64,000 bases of DNA from Pseudomonas sp. IPO3778 (lineage in GTDB: Bacteria; Pseudomonadota; Gammaproteobacteria; Pseudomonadales; Pseudomonadaceae), in the NCBI RefSeq assembly GCF_013386825.1, contig NZ_JACARC010000068.1, positions 18,261 through 82,260 of the forward strand. Reading direction: 5' to 3'. Positions 44,624-52,599 of this stretch are shown here, piece after piece. The position numbers were made by a program, and so were the translations under genes. Numbering within the stretch: position 1 is the stretch's first letter; each line of letters begins with the position of its first letter. The notes under the pieces were generated by a model. The model was not told the DNA's origin, did not search any database, and saw nothing but the letters and a program-made list of their open reading frames with translations.

Positions 44624-45622
44624 TCAGCCCGTGAGCACGCGGTTTTTACCCTGGCGCTTGGCCTCGTACATCGCCGCATCGGCGCGGGCGAACAGGCTGT
44701 CCAGGTTGGCATCCTCGGCGGTCAGGCTGGCCAGGCCCTGGCTGACGGTGACGGTGAAGTGCTCACCGTCATGGCTGAACCCCAGTTGCGCAATCTCGTG
44801 GCCCAGGCGTTCGGCCACTTGCATCGCCATCTCCGGCGCACAGCCAGGCAGCACGGCGGCGAATTCTTCGCCGCCAATGCGCCCGAACAGGTCGCCACGG
44901 CGCAGAACCCCTCGACCGCTCTCGGCGATACGCTGCAACACCTGATCGCCTTCCAGGTGGCCGTAGGTGTCGTTGACCACTTTGAAGTCATCGATGTCCA
45001 GCAGCAGGAACGCCAATGGCGTGCCCTGCACGCACGCACGTTCGAACTCATGGTGGGCGCACTCGAAGAAGTGCCGGCGATTGCTGCTGCGGGTCAGCAC
45101 GTCGGTGGTGGCCAAGCGGTGTAACTCAAGCTCAAGCTGCTTCTTTTCCGTGATGTCTTCGGCCATGCCCACCACGATCACCGGCTGGCCGGGCTCGGCC
45201 TGCTGGTTGATGTAGCACTTGTCGCTGAGCCAGCGGATCTGCCCGTCGGCGGTGATGATGCGGTACTCGCGGTCTTCCACGGCGCCGCTGTGCAGCACCT
45301 GGGCCAGGCTGTGCTCGGCGTAGTCGAGGTCTTCGGGGTGAATGCTGTTGCGCCATTCCCGATGGTCGGTCAGCAGCATGCCCGCCGTACGTCCGAAAAC
45401 CCGCTCATAGGCCGGGCTGACATACAGCACGCGGCGGGTGTCCCACTCCATGGCCCAGAGCACGGCATTCACGCTGACCAGCAGTGAACTCAGCAGTTGC
45501 TCGCGTTCACTCAAGCGCTCCACTTCGCCCTGGGCATGCAGCAGCGCCAGCAACGTTGCGGCGGCTGCCGGGCGTGCAGAGTCCTGGACGGGAGTATCGG
45601 TGAAGGTCTGTTCGGGGACCAT
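44624..45622 (-). CDS. PAS-GGDEF diguanylate cyclase
   Basis: A 332-residue cytoplasmic enzyme making c-di-GMP. The ATG at 45622 is chosen; the frame opens 13 codons earlier. A short coiled coil (LLHAQGEVERLSEREQLL) precedes a PAS domain (about 50-165, EWDTRRVLYVSPAYERVFGRTAG). The GGDEF domain follows (about 175-332) with the active-site GGEEF in RIGGEEFAAVLPG and LLDIDDFKVVNDTYGHLEGD. No RxxD inhibitory site is obvious five residues before GGEEF. It has no membrane helix. Confidence 0.92.
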   Translation of the reverse strand: MVPEQTFTDTPVQDSARPAAAATLLALLHAQGEVERLSEREQLLSSLLVSVNAVLWAMEWDTRRVLYVSPAYERVFGRTAGMLLTDHREWRNSIHPEDLDYAEHSLAQVLHSGAVEDREYRIITADGQIRWLSDKCYINQQAEPGQPVIVVGMAEDITEKKQLELELHRLATTDVLTRSSNRRHFFECAHHEFERACVQGTPLAFLLLDIDDFKVVNDTYGHLEGDQVLQRIAESGRGVLRRGDLFGRIGGEEFAAVLPGCAPEMAMQVAERLGHEIAQLGFSHDGEHFTVTVSQGLASLTAEDANLDSLFARADAAMYEAKRQGKNRVLTG

Positions 45623-45774
45623 CGGCACAACTCTCTCTGGGCGTGCCGCGGGGTTGGGCAACGGTCACAACAAGGGGCCGCCGTGATGGCGAAGTGTTGT
45701 TTGAGAGGGGGATTTTGCAGCGAAGTTCCGTTATCAGCGTCGATTTGAGGCGACCAAGAAATGGCGCCAGAAAC

Positions 45775-45876
45775 CTGCAGGAGCGAGCTTGCTCGCGAAG
45801 GGTGTCAACGATAACGCGTGCTGTCTGGATGCGCGCGGTGTACGTGAGCTCTTCGCGAGCAAGCTCGCTCCTACAG
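45775..45876. repeat. REP palindrome, 'TTCGCGAGCAAGC' class
   Basis: The left arm is CTGCAGGAGCGAGCTTGCTC and the right arm GAGCAAGCTCGCTCCTACAG, with one mismatch, about 50 bases apart. It ends four bases before the stop of the desaturase gene. Confidence 0.85.
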
Positions 45877-45879
45877 TGA

Positions 45880-47064
45880 TCAGACCGCGGCAGGCCGCAG
45901 CGAATAGGTTTTCAATTGGTGGGCAAAGTCCCGCAGGGATTGAATCCCGCTGGCCTCGGCCTCGTGTACCCATTCCTTGATCGCTGCCAGCATGTCATGC
46001 CCGTTGGTGCTGGTTTTCAGCCAGATCTGTTGCAGCGCCAGGCGCTTTTCGTAGATCACTTTCAGGGCCTGGCTGTGTTCCAGCATGCTTTGGATGCGCA
46101 CGTGGTGGCGGTCATCCAGCAGGCTGGTTTCCCGCGACAGCAGGCGCTTGGCGCGATGGAATTGGTGGCGCACCGAGTGATCGACCTTCTCCAGTTCCTG
46201 CTTGACCAGCGGACCAATTACCAACTTGCGGTACTGGGCCATGATCTGGAAGCGGTTGTTGAGGATCGCCATGGCGGTGTCCATGTCCAGGTGGCCCTTG
46301 CCTTCGACCCGGTGGGCGATCGGCGCGACCCGTTGCACCTTGGCCAGGCGCAGGAAGCTGAACACTTTGATCCAGGCCCAGCCCAGGTCGAATTCCCACT
46401 TCTTCACCGACAGCTTGGCGGAGTTGGGGTAGGTGTGATGGTTGTTATGCAGCTCTTCGCCACCCACGATGATGCCCCAGGGAATCAGGTTGGTCGCCGC
46501 GTCGCGGCATTCGAAGTTGCGGTAGCCGATGGCATGGCCCAGGCCGTTGATCACGCCGGCGGCCCAGAACGGGATCCACATCATCTGGATGGCCCAGATG
46601 GTGATGCCGATGGTGCCGAACAGCAGCAGGTCTATCACGCCCATGATCGCCACGCCCAGCAGGGGAAAGCGGGTGTACAGGTTGCGTTCGATCCAGTCTT
46701 CCGGGCAGTTTTTGCCGTAGATCCGCAGGGTTTCCGGGTTCTCGGCTTCGGCGCGGTACAGCTCGGCGCCTGTGCGCAGCACGGTGGACAGGCCTTTGAT
46801 CACCGGGCTGTGGGGATCGTCGACGGTTTCGCACTTGGCGTGGTGTTTGCGGTGGATAGCGGTCCACTCGCGGGTGTTCTGCGCCGTGGTGAGCCACAGC
46901 CAGAAGCGGAAGAAGTGTTTCAGGCCAGCATTGAGCTCCAGGGAGCGGTGGGCTGAATAGCGGTGCAGATAGACCGTGACCCCGACAATGGTCACGTGGG
47001 TCATCAACAGGGTGACCGCGACCAGTTGCCAGGCCGACAAGTCAAGAAAACCGTTGTACCACAT
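45880..47064 (-). CDS. Acyl-CoA delta-9 fatty acid desaturase (DesB-like)
   Basis: A 394-residue membrane di-iron enzyme introducing a cis double bond into acyl chains. The three histidine boxes are HRYSAH (34-39), HRKHH (71-75) and HNNHH (about 206-210), between hydrophobic pairs of helices. A long soluble C-terminal helical tail (about 270-394) and the length match P. aeruginosa DesB. The DesC and DesT genes that accompany DesB there are not next to it here, so its regulation differs or is encoded elsewhere. Confidence 0.9.
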   Translation of the reverse strand: MWYNGFLDLSAWQLVAVTLLMTHVTIVGVTVYLHRYSAHRSLELNAGLKHFFRFWLWLTTAQNTREWTAIHRKHHAKCETVDDPHSPVIKGLSTVLRTGAELYRAEAENPETLRIYGKNCPEDWIERNLYTRFPLLGVAIMGVIDLLLFGTIGITIWAIQMMWIPFWAAGVINGLGHAIGYRNFECRDAATNLIPWGIIVGGEELHNNHHTYPNSAKLSVKKWEFDLGWAWIKVFSFLRLAKVQRVAPIAHRVEGKGHLDMDTAMAILNNRFQIMAQYRKLVIGPLVKQELEKVDHSVRHQFHRAKRLLSRETSLLDDRHHVRIQSMLEHSQALKVIYEKRLALQQIWLKTSTNGHDMLAAIKEWVHEAEASGIQSLRDFAHQLKTYSLRPAAV

Positions 47065-47099
47065 AGGCTGTATGGCCCTCAGATAAAGAAAAAAACAGC

Positions 47100-47126
47100 A
47101 TCCGCATTATCACTCCCTTTGCGGAT
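47100..47126. promoter_or_regulatory. Inverted repeat ATCCGCA-N13-TGCGGAT in the divergent promoter region
   Basis: A 7-base exact inverted repeat between the desaturase and the GGDEF-EAL gene. It spans a GATAAT that could be the desaturase -10 on the minus strand, so it is a candidate operator for that gene. Confidence 0.4.
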
Positions 47127-47173
47127 AAAACCAGTGACCGTTTCAGATAAGACTTACAAGGTGTTTCCTATTC

Positions 47174-47226
47174 TATAATCCAGACCCTTTGTAGGGCGAT
47201 TCTGGTTTTTTAGTAAGGATTACTAA
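47174..47226 (+). promoter_or_regulatory. -10 element and GGA-loop hairpin before the GGDEF-EAL gene
   Basis: A perfect TATAAT (47174-47179) marks the likely promoter; the -35 is weak. At 47210-47226 TTAGTAA-GGA-TTACTAA is a perfect 7-base palindrome whose loop holds the AAGGA that is also the only ribosome-binding site, just before the ATG at 47231. GGA in the loop of a short stem over the Shine-Dalgarno is the form of RsmA/CsrA target sites. Confidence 0.5.
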
Positions 47227-47230
47227 CCAT

Positions 47231-49141
47231 ATGCTGTTTTCATACCGAGGTGCCCTGCGGGCGGGGCTGATTTACCTGCTGGTTTCGATCGTGTGGATTC
47301 AGCTCAGCCACCAGGTATTGATCAAGTTTATCGATGAGCCCGGGGAATTAAACCGCTGGCTCCAGATGCGCGGTTACGTGTGGATCAGCTTCAGCGCGCT
47401 GCTGATTTTTTTGCTCTGCGCCCGTGTTGCCCGGATGAATCTGACCCGGCAGCCCCTGAAAGAAAACCGCGAGCGCCTGCGCCAGGCCGCCGCCGTGTTC
47501 GATTGCACCCGTGAGGGCGTGCTGGTCACCGATGCGCAGGGGCTGATCGTGCACGTCAACCGGGCCTTTATCGAAATCACCGGCTACCAGTGCGAAGACG
47601 TGCTGGGCCGCCAGCCGAGCCTGTTCAAGTCCGGACGCCATTCAGCCAGTTTCTACCAGCAGATGTTCCAGACACTTGAGCGCGACGGCGAATGGAGCGG
47701 TGAAATCTGGAACCGCCGAAAAAGCGGCGAAATCTACCCCCAGTGGCAGACCATCCGGGTGATCCGTGATGAACAGGGCCAGATCAGCCACTACGTCGCG
47801 GTGTTCTCCGACATCAGTGCCATCAAGCACTCCGAGCACGAGCTGGCGCACCTGGCCCACCACGACCCACTGACCGACCTGCCGAACCGCCTGCTGTTCA
47901 CCGACCGTGCCGAACAGGCCCTGGCCTCGGCGCAGGTCCATAAACGCGGCTGCGCCTTGCTGCTGCTGGACCTCGACCACTTCAAGATCATCAACGACAG
48001 CCTGGGCCATAACGTCGGCGACCAGTTGCTCAAGGCCGTCGGTGAGCGCCTGCAAGGCCTGTTCGGGCCCGGCGTAACCCTGGCACGCCTGGGCGGCGAC
48101 GAGTTCGCGGTGCTGGCGGAAAGTTGTCCACAGGTGGTCCAGGCCGCTGCCCTGGCGCAACGTATCCTCGACGCGATGAAAGAACCGTTCATCTTCGACG
48201 GTCATCAACTGTTTATCAGCGCCAGCATTGGCATCAGCCTGTTCCCCAGCGATGCCCTGAGCGCCGAACAACTGCTGCGCAACGCCGATTCCGCGCTGTT
48301 CAAGGCCAAGAGCGCCGGCCGCGAAGGCTACGCGCTGTACACCGAAGAACTCACCGCCCACGCCCAGCACCGCGTGGAAATAGCCGGCGAACTGCGCCGC
48401 GCCCTGGATCAGCAAGAACTGCGGGTTTACTACCAGCCAGTACACGACCTGCAAGACAGCCGCCTGATCGGCGTCGAAGCCCTGGTGCGCTGGCAGCACC
48501 CGGAGCGCGGGCTGGTGCCGCCGGGGGAATTCATTCCGATCGCCGAGCGCACCGGGCTGATTGCCGATATCGACGCCTGGGTCATGGACCAGGCCTGCCG
48601 GCAGATGTGCCAGTGGCTGGCGAGCGGCGCGCCGCTGACGTTCCTCGCGGTGAATGTGTCCAGCCGCCTGTTTGCCCGACGTGAGCTGTACGAGCAAGTG
48701 GCCAAGGTGCTGCACGACACGGGGCTGGATCCGGCGTTTCTGGAATTGGAAGTCACCGAAAGCGCGGTAATGGAAGACCCGGAAGTCGCCCTTGAGCAAA
48801 TGCACCGCCTGCGGGAACTGGGCCTGCGCCTGGCGATTGACGACTTCGGCACCGGTTATTCATCGCTGCTGCGGCTCAAGCGGTTGCCGGTGCAGAAGCT
48901 CAAGATCGACCAAGGCTTTGTCGCCGGGTTGCCATGGGACGAAGACGACGCGGCCATCGTGCGGGTGGTGATCGCGTTGGCGCAAAGCATGGGCATGCAG
49001 GTGCATGCCGAGGGCATTGAGCAGGTGGAGCAGGCGCGGTTTCTGTTGGAGCAGCGTTGTGACCTGGGCCAGGGATACTGGTTTGGGAGGCCGATGCCGG
49101 CCAGTGAGCTGGATTGGGCGAGAGCGCCGACAATTCGTTAA
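47231..49141 (+). CDS. Membrane PAS-GGDEF-EAL c-di-GMP enzyme
   Basis: A 636-residue inner-membrane protein. Two N-terminal helices (about 9-28 and 50-66) enclose a short periplasmic loop. A PAS domain (about 80-200, EGVLVTDAQGLIVHVNRAFIEITGY), a GGDEF domain (about 205-370) with intact LGGDEFAV, and an EAL domain (about 385-630) with GVEALVRW, ELEVTESAVMED and IDDFGTGYSSLLRLKRLPVQKLKID follow. Both active sites look complete, so it may make or break down c-di-GMP; the net activity cannot be told. Translation may be controlled by the leader hairpin. Confidence 0.93.
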   Translation: MLFSYRGALRAGLIYLLVSIVWIQLSHQVLIKFIDEPGELNRWLQMRGYVWISFSALLIFLLCARVARMNLTRQPLKENRERLRQAAAVFDCTREGVLVTDAQGLIVHVNRAFIEITGYQCEDVLGRQPSLFKSGRHSASFYQQMFQTLERDGEWSGEIWNRRKSGEIYPQWQTIRVIRDEQGQISHYVAVFSDISAIKHSEHELAHLAHHDPLTDLPNRLLFTDRAEQALASAQVHKRGCALLLLDLDHFKIINDSLGHNVGDQLLKAVGERLQGLFGPGVTLARLGGDEFAVLAESCPQVVQAAALAQRILDAMKEPFIFDGHQLFISASIGISLFPSDALSAEQLLRNADSALFKAKSAGREGYALYTEELTAHAQHRVEIAGELRRALDQQELRVYYQPVHDLQDSRLIGVEALVRWQHPERGLVPPGEFIPIAERTGLIADIDAWVMDQACRQMCQWLASGAPLTFLAVNVSSRLFARRELYEQVAKVLHDTGLDPAFLELEVTESAVMEDPEVALEQMHRLRELGLRLAIDDFGTGYSSLLRLKRLPVQKLKIDQGFVAGLPWDEDDAAIVRVVIALAQSMGMQVHAEGIEQVEQARFLLEQRCDLGQGYWFGRPMPASELDWARAPTIR

Positions 49142-49173
49142 CCACCGCCTGGCCTGATTTGAAACAGGGCCAA

Positions 49174-49267
49174 AATGTGGGAGCGGGCTTGCTCGCGAAA
49201 GCGGTGGATCAGTCAACAGATGTATCGGCTGACCCACCGCTTTCGCGAGCAAGCCCGCTCCCACATT
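49174..49267. repeat. REP palindrome with perfect 34-base arms, 'TTCGCGAGCAAGC' class
   Basis: Arms 49174-49207 and 49234-49267 are exact reverse complements of 34 bases around a 26-base loop. It is the longest exact palindrome in the window. The arms include a unit-specific AAAGCGGTGG besides the shared core. Confidence 0.92.
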
Positions 49268-49359
49268 CGGATCTCCACACGGCTTTATTTCCCGGGTCGC
49301 CCCGCAAAACCCCGCGCAACCCCACGTCCCATCAGAAAATTCTTTCTGGTTATATAAAC

Positions 49360-49403
49360 ATTCTTAAATAGTCTTTTTAAGAATATCCGCGCTTATCTAC
49401 TAT
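49360..49403 (+). promoter_or_regulatory. oscA-sbp promoter region with inverted repeat (possible CysB site)
   Basis: ATTCTTAAA-N7-TTTAAGAAT (49360-49384) is a perfect 9-base inverted repeat, preceded by TTATATAAAC. A possible -10, TACTAT, lies at 49398-49403 with weak -35 TTTAAG overlapping the repeat. The AT-rich form fits a CysB-type activator site, expected for sulfur-starvation genes; the assignment is inferred. The 323-base gap from 49142 otherwise holds only the REP. Confidence 0.5.
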
Positions 49404-49464
49404 CGCCCTCACGCCGCAAGCAGTGCCGCCACTGCGAGGCACTTCTCATTTCAGGAGCACGACC

Positions 49465-49647
49465 ATGAGCGCATCTCTACGCAGCGTTGACGGCCAGGAC
49501 GAAGCAGCCATTTTGCGCGAGATCCAGAGCGCCCTGCGCGATCTGCGGTTTGGTGCGGTGGAAATCACTGTGCACAACGCCCAGGTAGTACAGATCGAAC
49601 GCAAAGAAAAATTCCGTTTGCAGAACCCGGGCAACAAACCGAGCTAA
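49465..49647 (+). CDS. oscA: OscA, sulfur-starvation response protein
   Basis: A 60-residue soluble protein (MSASLRSVDGQDEAAILREI... ending NPGNKPS) with an N-terminal helix and the segment RFGAVEITVHNAQVVQIERKEKFRL. It matches OscA, known from Pseudomonas as needed for growth under chromate-induced sulfur starvation and encoded directly before sbp. The ATG follows CAGGAGC. It is 75 bases from sbp and likely in the same transcript. Confidence 0.9.
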   Translation: MSASLRSVDGQDEAAILREIQSALRDLRFGAVEITVHNAQVVQIERKEKFRLQNPGNKPS

Positions 49648-49722
49648 GCAAGATCGGCGATTCGATTGCAAGACCCGCAACTATAAGAAAAAGCCAACAC
49701 CCCCGAATTTCAGGAGCCTTCT

Positions 49723-50733
49723 ATGTCGTCGATTCGCCGTTATGCCCTGGCAGCACTGGCCAGTGCCGTGTTTGCCGGTTCCGCTGTTGCCAAGGATTAC
49801 GAGCTGCTCAACGTGTCTTACGACCCGACCCGCGAGCTGTACCAGGACTACAACGCTGAATTCACCAGCTTCTGGAAGCAGTCGCACCCGGGTGACAACG
49901 TCAAGATCCAGCAATCCCACGGTGGCTCGGGCAAACAAGGCCGTGCGGTGATCGACGGCCTGCGTGCCGACGTCGTGACCCTGGCCCTGGCCGGCGACAT
50001 CGACGAAATCGCAAAACTGGGCAAGACCCTGCCGGAGAACTGGCAAACCCGTTTGCCGGACGCCAGCACGCCGTACACCTCGACCATCGTGTTCCTGGTG
50101 CGCAAGGGCAACCCTAAAGGCATCAAGGATTGGGGCGACCTGATCAAGAAAGACGTCTCGGTCATCACCCCGAACCCGAAAACCTCCGGCGGCGCTCGCT
50201 GGAATTTCCTTGCCGCCTGGGCCTACGGTCTGAAAGCCGGTGGCAGCGAAGCCAAGGCCCAGGAATACGTGAAAGAACTGTTCAAGCACGTGCCGATCCT
50301 CGACACCGGCGCCCGTGGTTCGACCATCACCTTCGTCAACAACGGCCAGGGTGACGTGTTGCTGGCCTGGGAAAACGAAGCCTTCCTGGCCCTGAAAGAA
50401 GACGGCGGCGCCGACAAGTTCGACATCGTCGTGCCTTCGCTGTCGATCCTCGCCGAGCCACCTGTGGCCGTGGTCGACAAGAACGCCGAGAAAAAGGGCA
50501 ACACCGAGATCGCCACCGAATACCTCAAGCACCTGTACAGCCCGGCTGGCCAGGAGATTGCGGCGAAGAACTTCTACCGCCCACGTGATGAGAAAGTCGC
50601 CGCCAAATATGCCCAGCAGTTCCCGAAACTGGACCTGGTGACTATCGACAAAGACTTTGGCGGCTGGAAAACTGCCCAACCGAAATTCTTCAATGACGGT
50701 GGCGTGTTCGACCAGATTTACTCGGCCCAGTAG
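49723..50733 (+). CDS. sbp: Sulfate-binding protein Sbp
   Basis: A 336-residue periplasmic protein capturing sulfate or thiosulfate for the CysTWA transporter. The signal peptide (MSSIRRYALAALASAVFAGSAVA, cleavage about 23) is followed by KDYELLNVSYDPTRELYQDYN, the family start. SHGGSGKQGRAVIDGLRADVVTLALAGD and NPKTSGGARWNFLAAW form the anion site. A REP begins at the stop codon itself and separates sbp from cysT. Confidence 0.96.
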   Translation: MSSIRRYALAALASAVFAGSAVAKDYELLNVSYDPTRELYQDYNAEFTSFWKQSHPGDNVKIQQSHGGSGKQGRAVIDGLRADVVTLALAGDIDEIAKLGKTLPENWQTRLPDASTPYTSTIVFLVRKGNPKGIKDWGDLIKKDVSVITPNPKTSGGARWNFLAAWAYGLKAGGSEAKAQEYVKELFKHVPILDTGARGSTITFVNNGQGDVLLAWENEAFLALKEDGGADKFDIVVPSLSILAEPPVAVVDKNAEKKGNTEIATEYLKHLYSPAGQEIAAKNFYRPRDEKVAAKYAQQFPKLDLVTIDKDFGGWKTAQPKFFNDGGVFDQIYSAQ

Positions 50734-50827
50734 GAGCGAGCTTGCTCGCGAAAAACTTCATGACGCCGCGTGCTTCCTGACTGCCCGCGTTATCGTTGAC
50801 GTTCTTCGCGGGCAAGCCCGCTCCTAC
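50731..50827. repeat. REP palindrome beginning at the sbp stop codon, 'TTCGCGAGCAAGC' class
   Basis: TAGGAGCGAGCTTGCTCGCG at the left, GGCAAGCCCGCTCCTACA at the right. The TAG of sbp is the first triplet of the element. In transcripts it would form a stem right behind sbp, inside the sbp-cysTWA operon. Confidence 0.85.
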
Positions 50828-50891
50828 AGGGATCAGGAGCCCGCATTCGTTTGCGGGTTTTGCATGTCCGTTCCGCTAACCAAGGACTCTT

Positions 50892-51710
50892 ATGTCGCGT
50901 CGTATTTCCCCCGTCATACCCGGCTTCGGGCTGACGCTGGGCTACACCGTGGTGTACCTCAGCCTGATCGTACTCATCCCCCTGGCGGCGATGTTTGTAC
51001 ATGCCGCTCAACTCACCTGGGATCAGTTCTGGAACATCATCACCGCACCCCGTGTGCTGGCGGCGTTGAAACTGAGCTTCGGCACCGCCTTTTGCGCGGC
51101 GATCATCAACGGCATTATCGGTACGTTGCTGGCCTGGGTGCTGGTGCGCTACACCTTCCCGGGCCGCAAGATCATTGATGCGATGATCGACTTGCCGTTT
51201 GCCCTGCCCACCGCCGTCGCCGGTATCGCGCTGACCGCGCTGTACACGCCCACCGGTCTGGTCGGCCAGTTCGCGGCTGACCTGGGCTTCAAGATCGCCT
51301 ACACCCCGTTGGGCATCACCCTGGCACTGACCTTCGTCACGCTGCCATTCGTGGTGCGTACCGTGCAGCCGGTACTGGCCGATATCCCCCGGGAAATCGA
51401 AGAAGCCGCCGCCTGCCTGGGGGCCAAACCCTTGCAAGTGTTCCGCTATATCCTGGTGCCGGCGCTGCTGCCCGCCTGGTTGACCGGCTTTGCGTTGGCC
51501 TTCGCCCGAGGTGTGGGTGAGTACGGTTCGGTGATCTTCATTGCCGGCAACATGCCGATGAAAACCGAGATCCTGCCGTTGCTGATCATGGTCAAGCTCG
51601 ACCAATACGACTACACCGGCGCCACCGCCATCGGCGTGATGATGCTGGTGGTTTCCTTTGTCCTGCTGCTGCTGATCAACTTGTTGCAGCGGCGCATCGA
51701 AACCCCATAA
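50892..51710 (+). CDS. cysT: Sulfate/thiosulfate ABC permease CysT
   Basis: A 272-residue inner-membrane permease with six helices. The ABC-contact loop reads EEAAACLGAKPLQVFRYILVPALLPA, and FARGVGEYGSVIFIAGNMP is the CysT hallmark. The ATG is 13 bases after ACCAAGGA. It pairs with CysW, which begins 14 bases after its stop. Confidence 0.95.
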   Translation: MSRRISPVIPGFGLTLGYTVVYLSLIVLIPLAAMFVHAAQLTWDQFWNIITAPRVLAALKLSFGTAFCAAIINGIIGTLLAWVLVRYTFPGRKIIDAMIDLPFALPTAVAGIALTALYTPTGLVGQFAADLGFKIAYTPLGITLALTFVTLPFVVRTVQPVLADIPREIEEAAACLGAKPLQVFRYILVPALLPAWLTGFALAFARGVGEYGSVIFIAGNMPMKTEILPLLIMVKLDQYDYTGATAIGVMMLVVSFVLLLLINLLQRRIETP

Positions 51711-51723
51711 GGAGGCGCGGAAC

Positions 51724-52596
51724 ATGTCCCAATCGTCTATTTCCGCCGCCTCGTCGGCGAACGCTGCCCGCCGTGGCAGTGCCATGTCACGGCGCATCCT
51801 GATCAGCCTCGGCTGGCTGGTCTTCGCGCTGTTTTTGCTGCTGCCGCTGTTTATCGTGGTGTCCCAGGGCCTGAAAAATGGCCTGGGCGCGTTCTTCACC
51901 GCGATCCTTGAGCCCGACGCGCTGTCGGCGCTCAAGCTCACGGTGATCGCCGTGGTGATTTCGGTACCGCTCAACGTGGTGTTCGGTGTCAGTGCCGCCT
52001 GGTGCGTGAGCAAGTACTCGTTCCGTGGCAAGAGCATCCTGGTGACGCTGATCGACCTGCCGTTCTCGGTCTCGCCGGTGATCGCCGGCCTGGTCTATGT
52101 GTTGATGTTCGGCGCCCAGGGCTTCTTCGGCCCCTGGCTGCAAGACCATGACATCCAGATCGTGTTTGCCTTGCCGGGCATCGTGCTGGCGACGATCTTC
52201 GTCACCGTGCCGTTCGTGGCCCGTGAACTGATCCCGCTGATGCAGGAGCAGGGTACCCAGGAAGAAGAGGCCGCGCGCCTGTTGGGCGCCAACGGCTGGC
52301 AGATGTTCTGGCATGTCACCGTGCCGAACATCAAGTGGGGCCTGATCTACGGCGTGGTGCTGTGTACCGCGCGGGCCATGGGGGAGTTCGGTGCGGTGTC
52401 GGTGGTGTCCGGCCACATTCGCGGCGTGACCAACACCTTGCCGCTGCACGTCGAGATCCTCTACAACGAATACAACCATGTCGCCGCGTTTGCCGTCGCG
52501 AGCCTGTTGCTGATCCTGGCGCTCTTCATCCTGCTGCTCAAGCAGTGGAGCGAGAACCGTATCAACCGCCTGCGCAAAAGCGCCGGTGAGGAATAA
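51724..52596 (+). CDS. cysW: Sulfate/thiosulfate ABC permease CysW
   Basis: A 290-residue permease with a longer Ser/Ala-rich N-terminal extension (about 25 residues) and six helices. The coupling loop is EEEAARLLGANGWQMFWHVTVPNIKWG, and ARAMGEFGAVSVVSGHIRG is characteristic of CysW. An internal ATG at 51784 (MSRRIL) would remove the extension; the upstream start is better placed behind AAGGAGG. Confidence 0.95.
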   Translation: MSQSSISAASSANAARRGSAMSRRILISLGWLVFALFLLLPLFIVVSQGLKNGLGAFFTAILEPDALSALKLTVIAVVISVPLNVVFGVSAAWCVSKYSFRGKSILVTLIDLPFSVSPVIAGLVYVLMFGAQGFFGPWLQDHDIQIVFALPGIVLATIFVTVPFVARELIPLMQEQGTQEEEAARLLGANGWQMFWHVTVPNIKWGLIYGVVLCTARAMGEFGAVSVVSGHIRGVTNTLPLHVEILYNEYNHVAAFAVASLLLILALFILLLKQWSENRINRLRKSAGEE

Positions 52597-52599
52597 GTC

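Noticed and set aside
47180..47211. Terminator-like stem CCAGA...TCTGG with T-run before the GGDEF-EAL gene
   Set aside because: Its 5' arm directly follows the predicted -10 (47174-47179), so it would lie outside the transcript; there is also no upstream gene on this strand to terminate.
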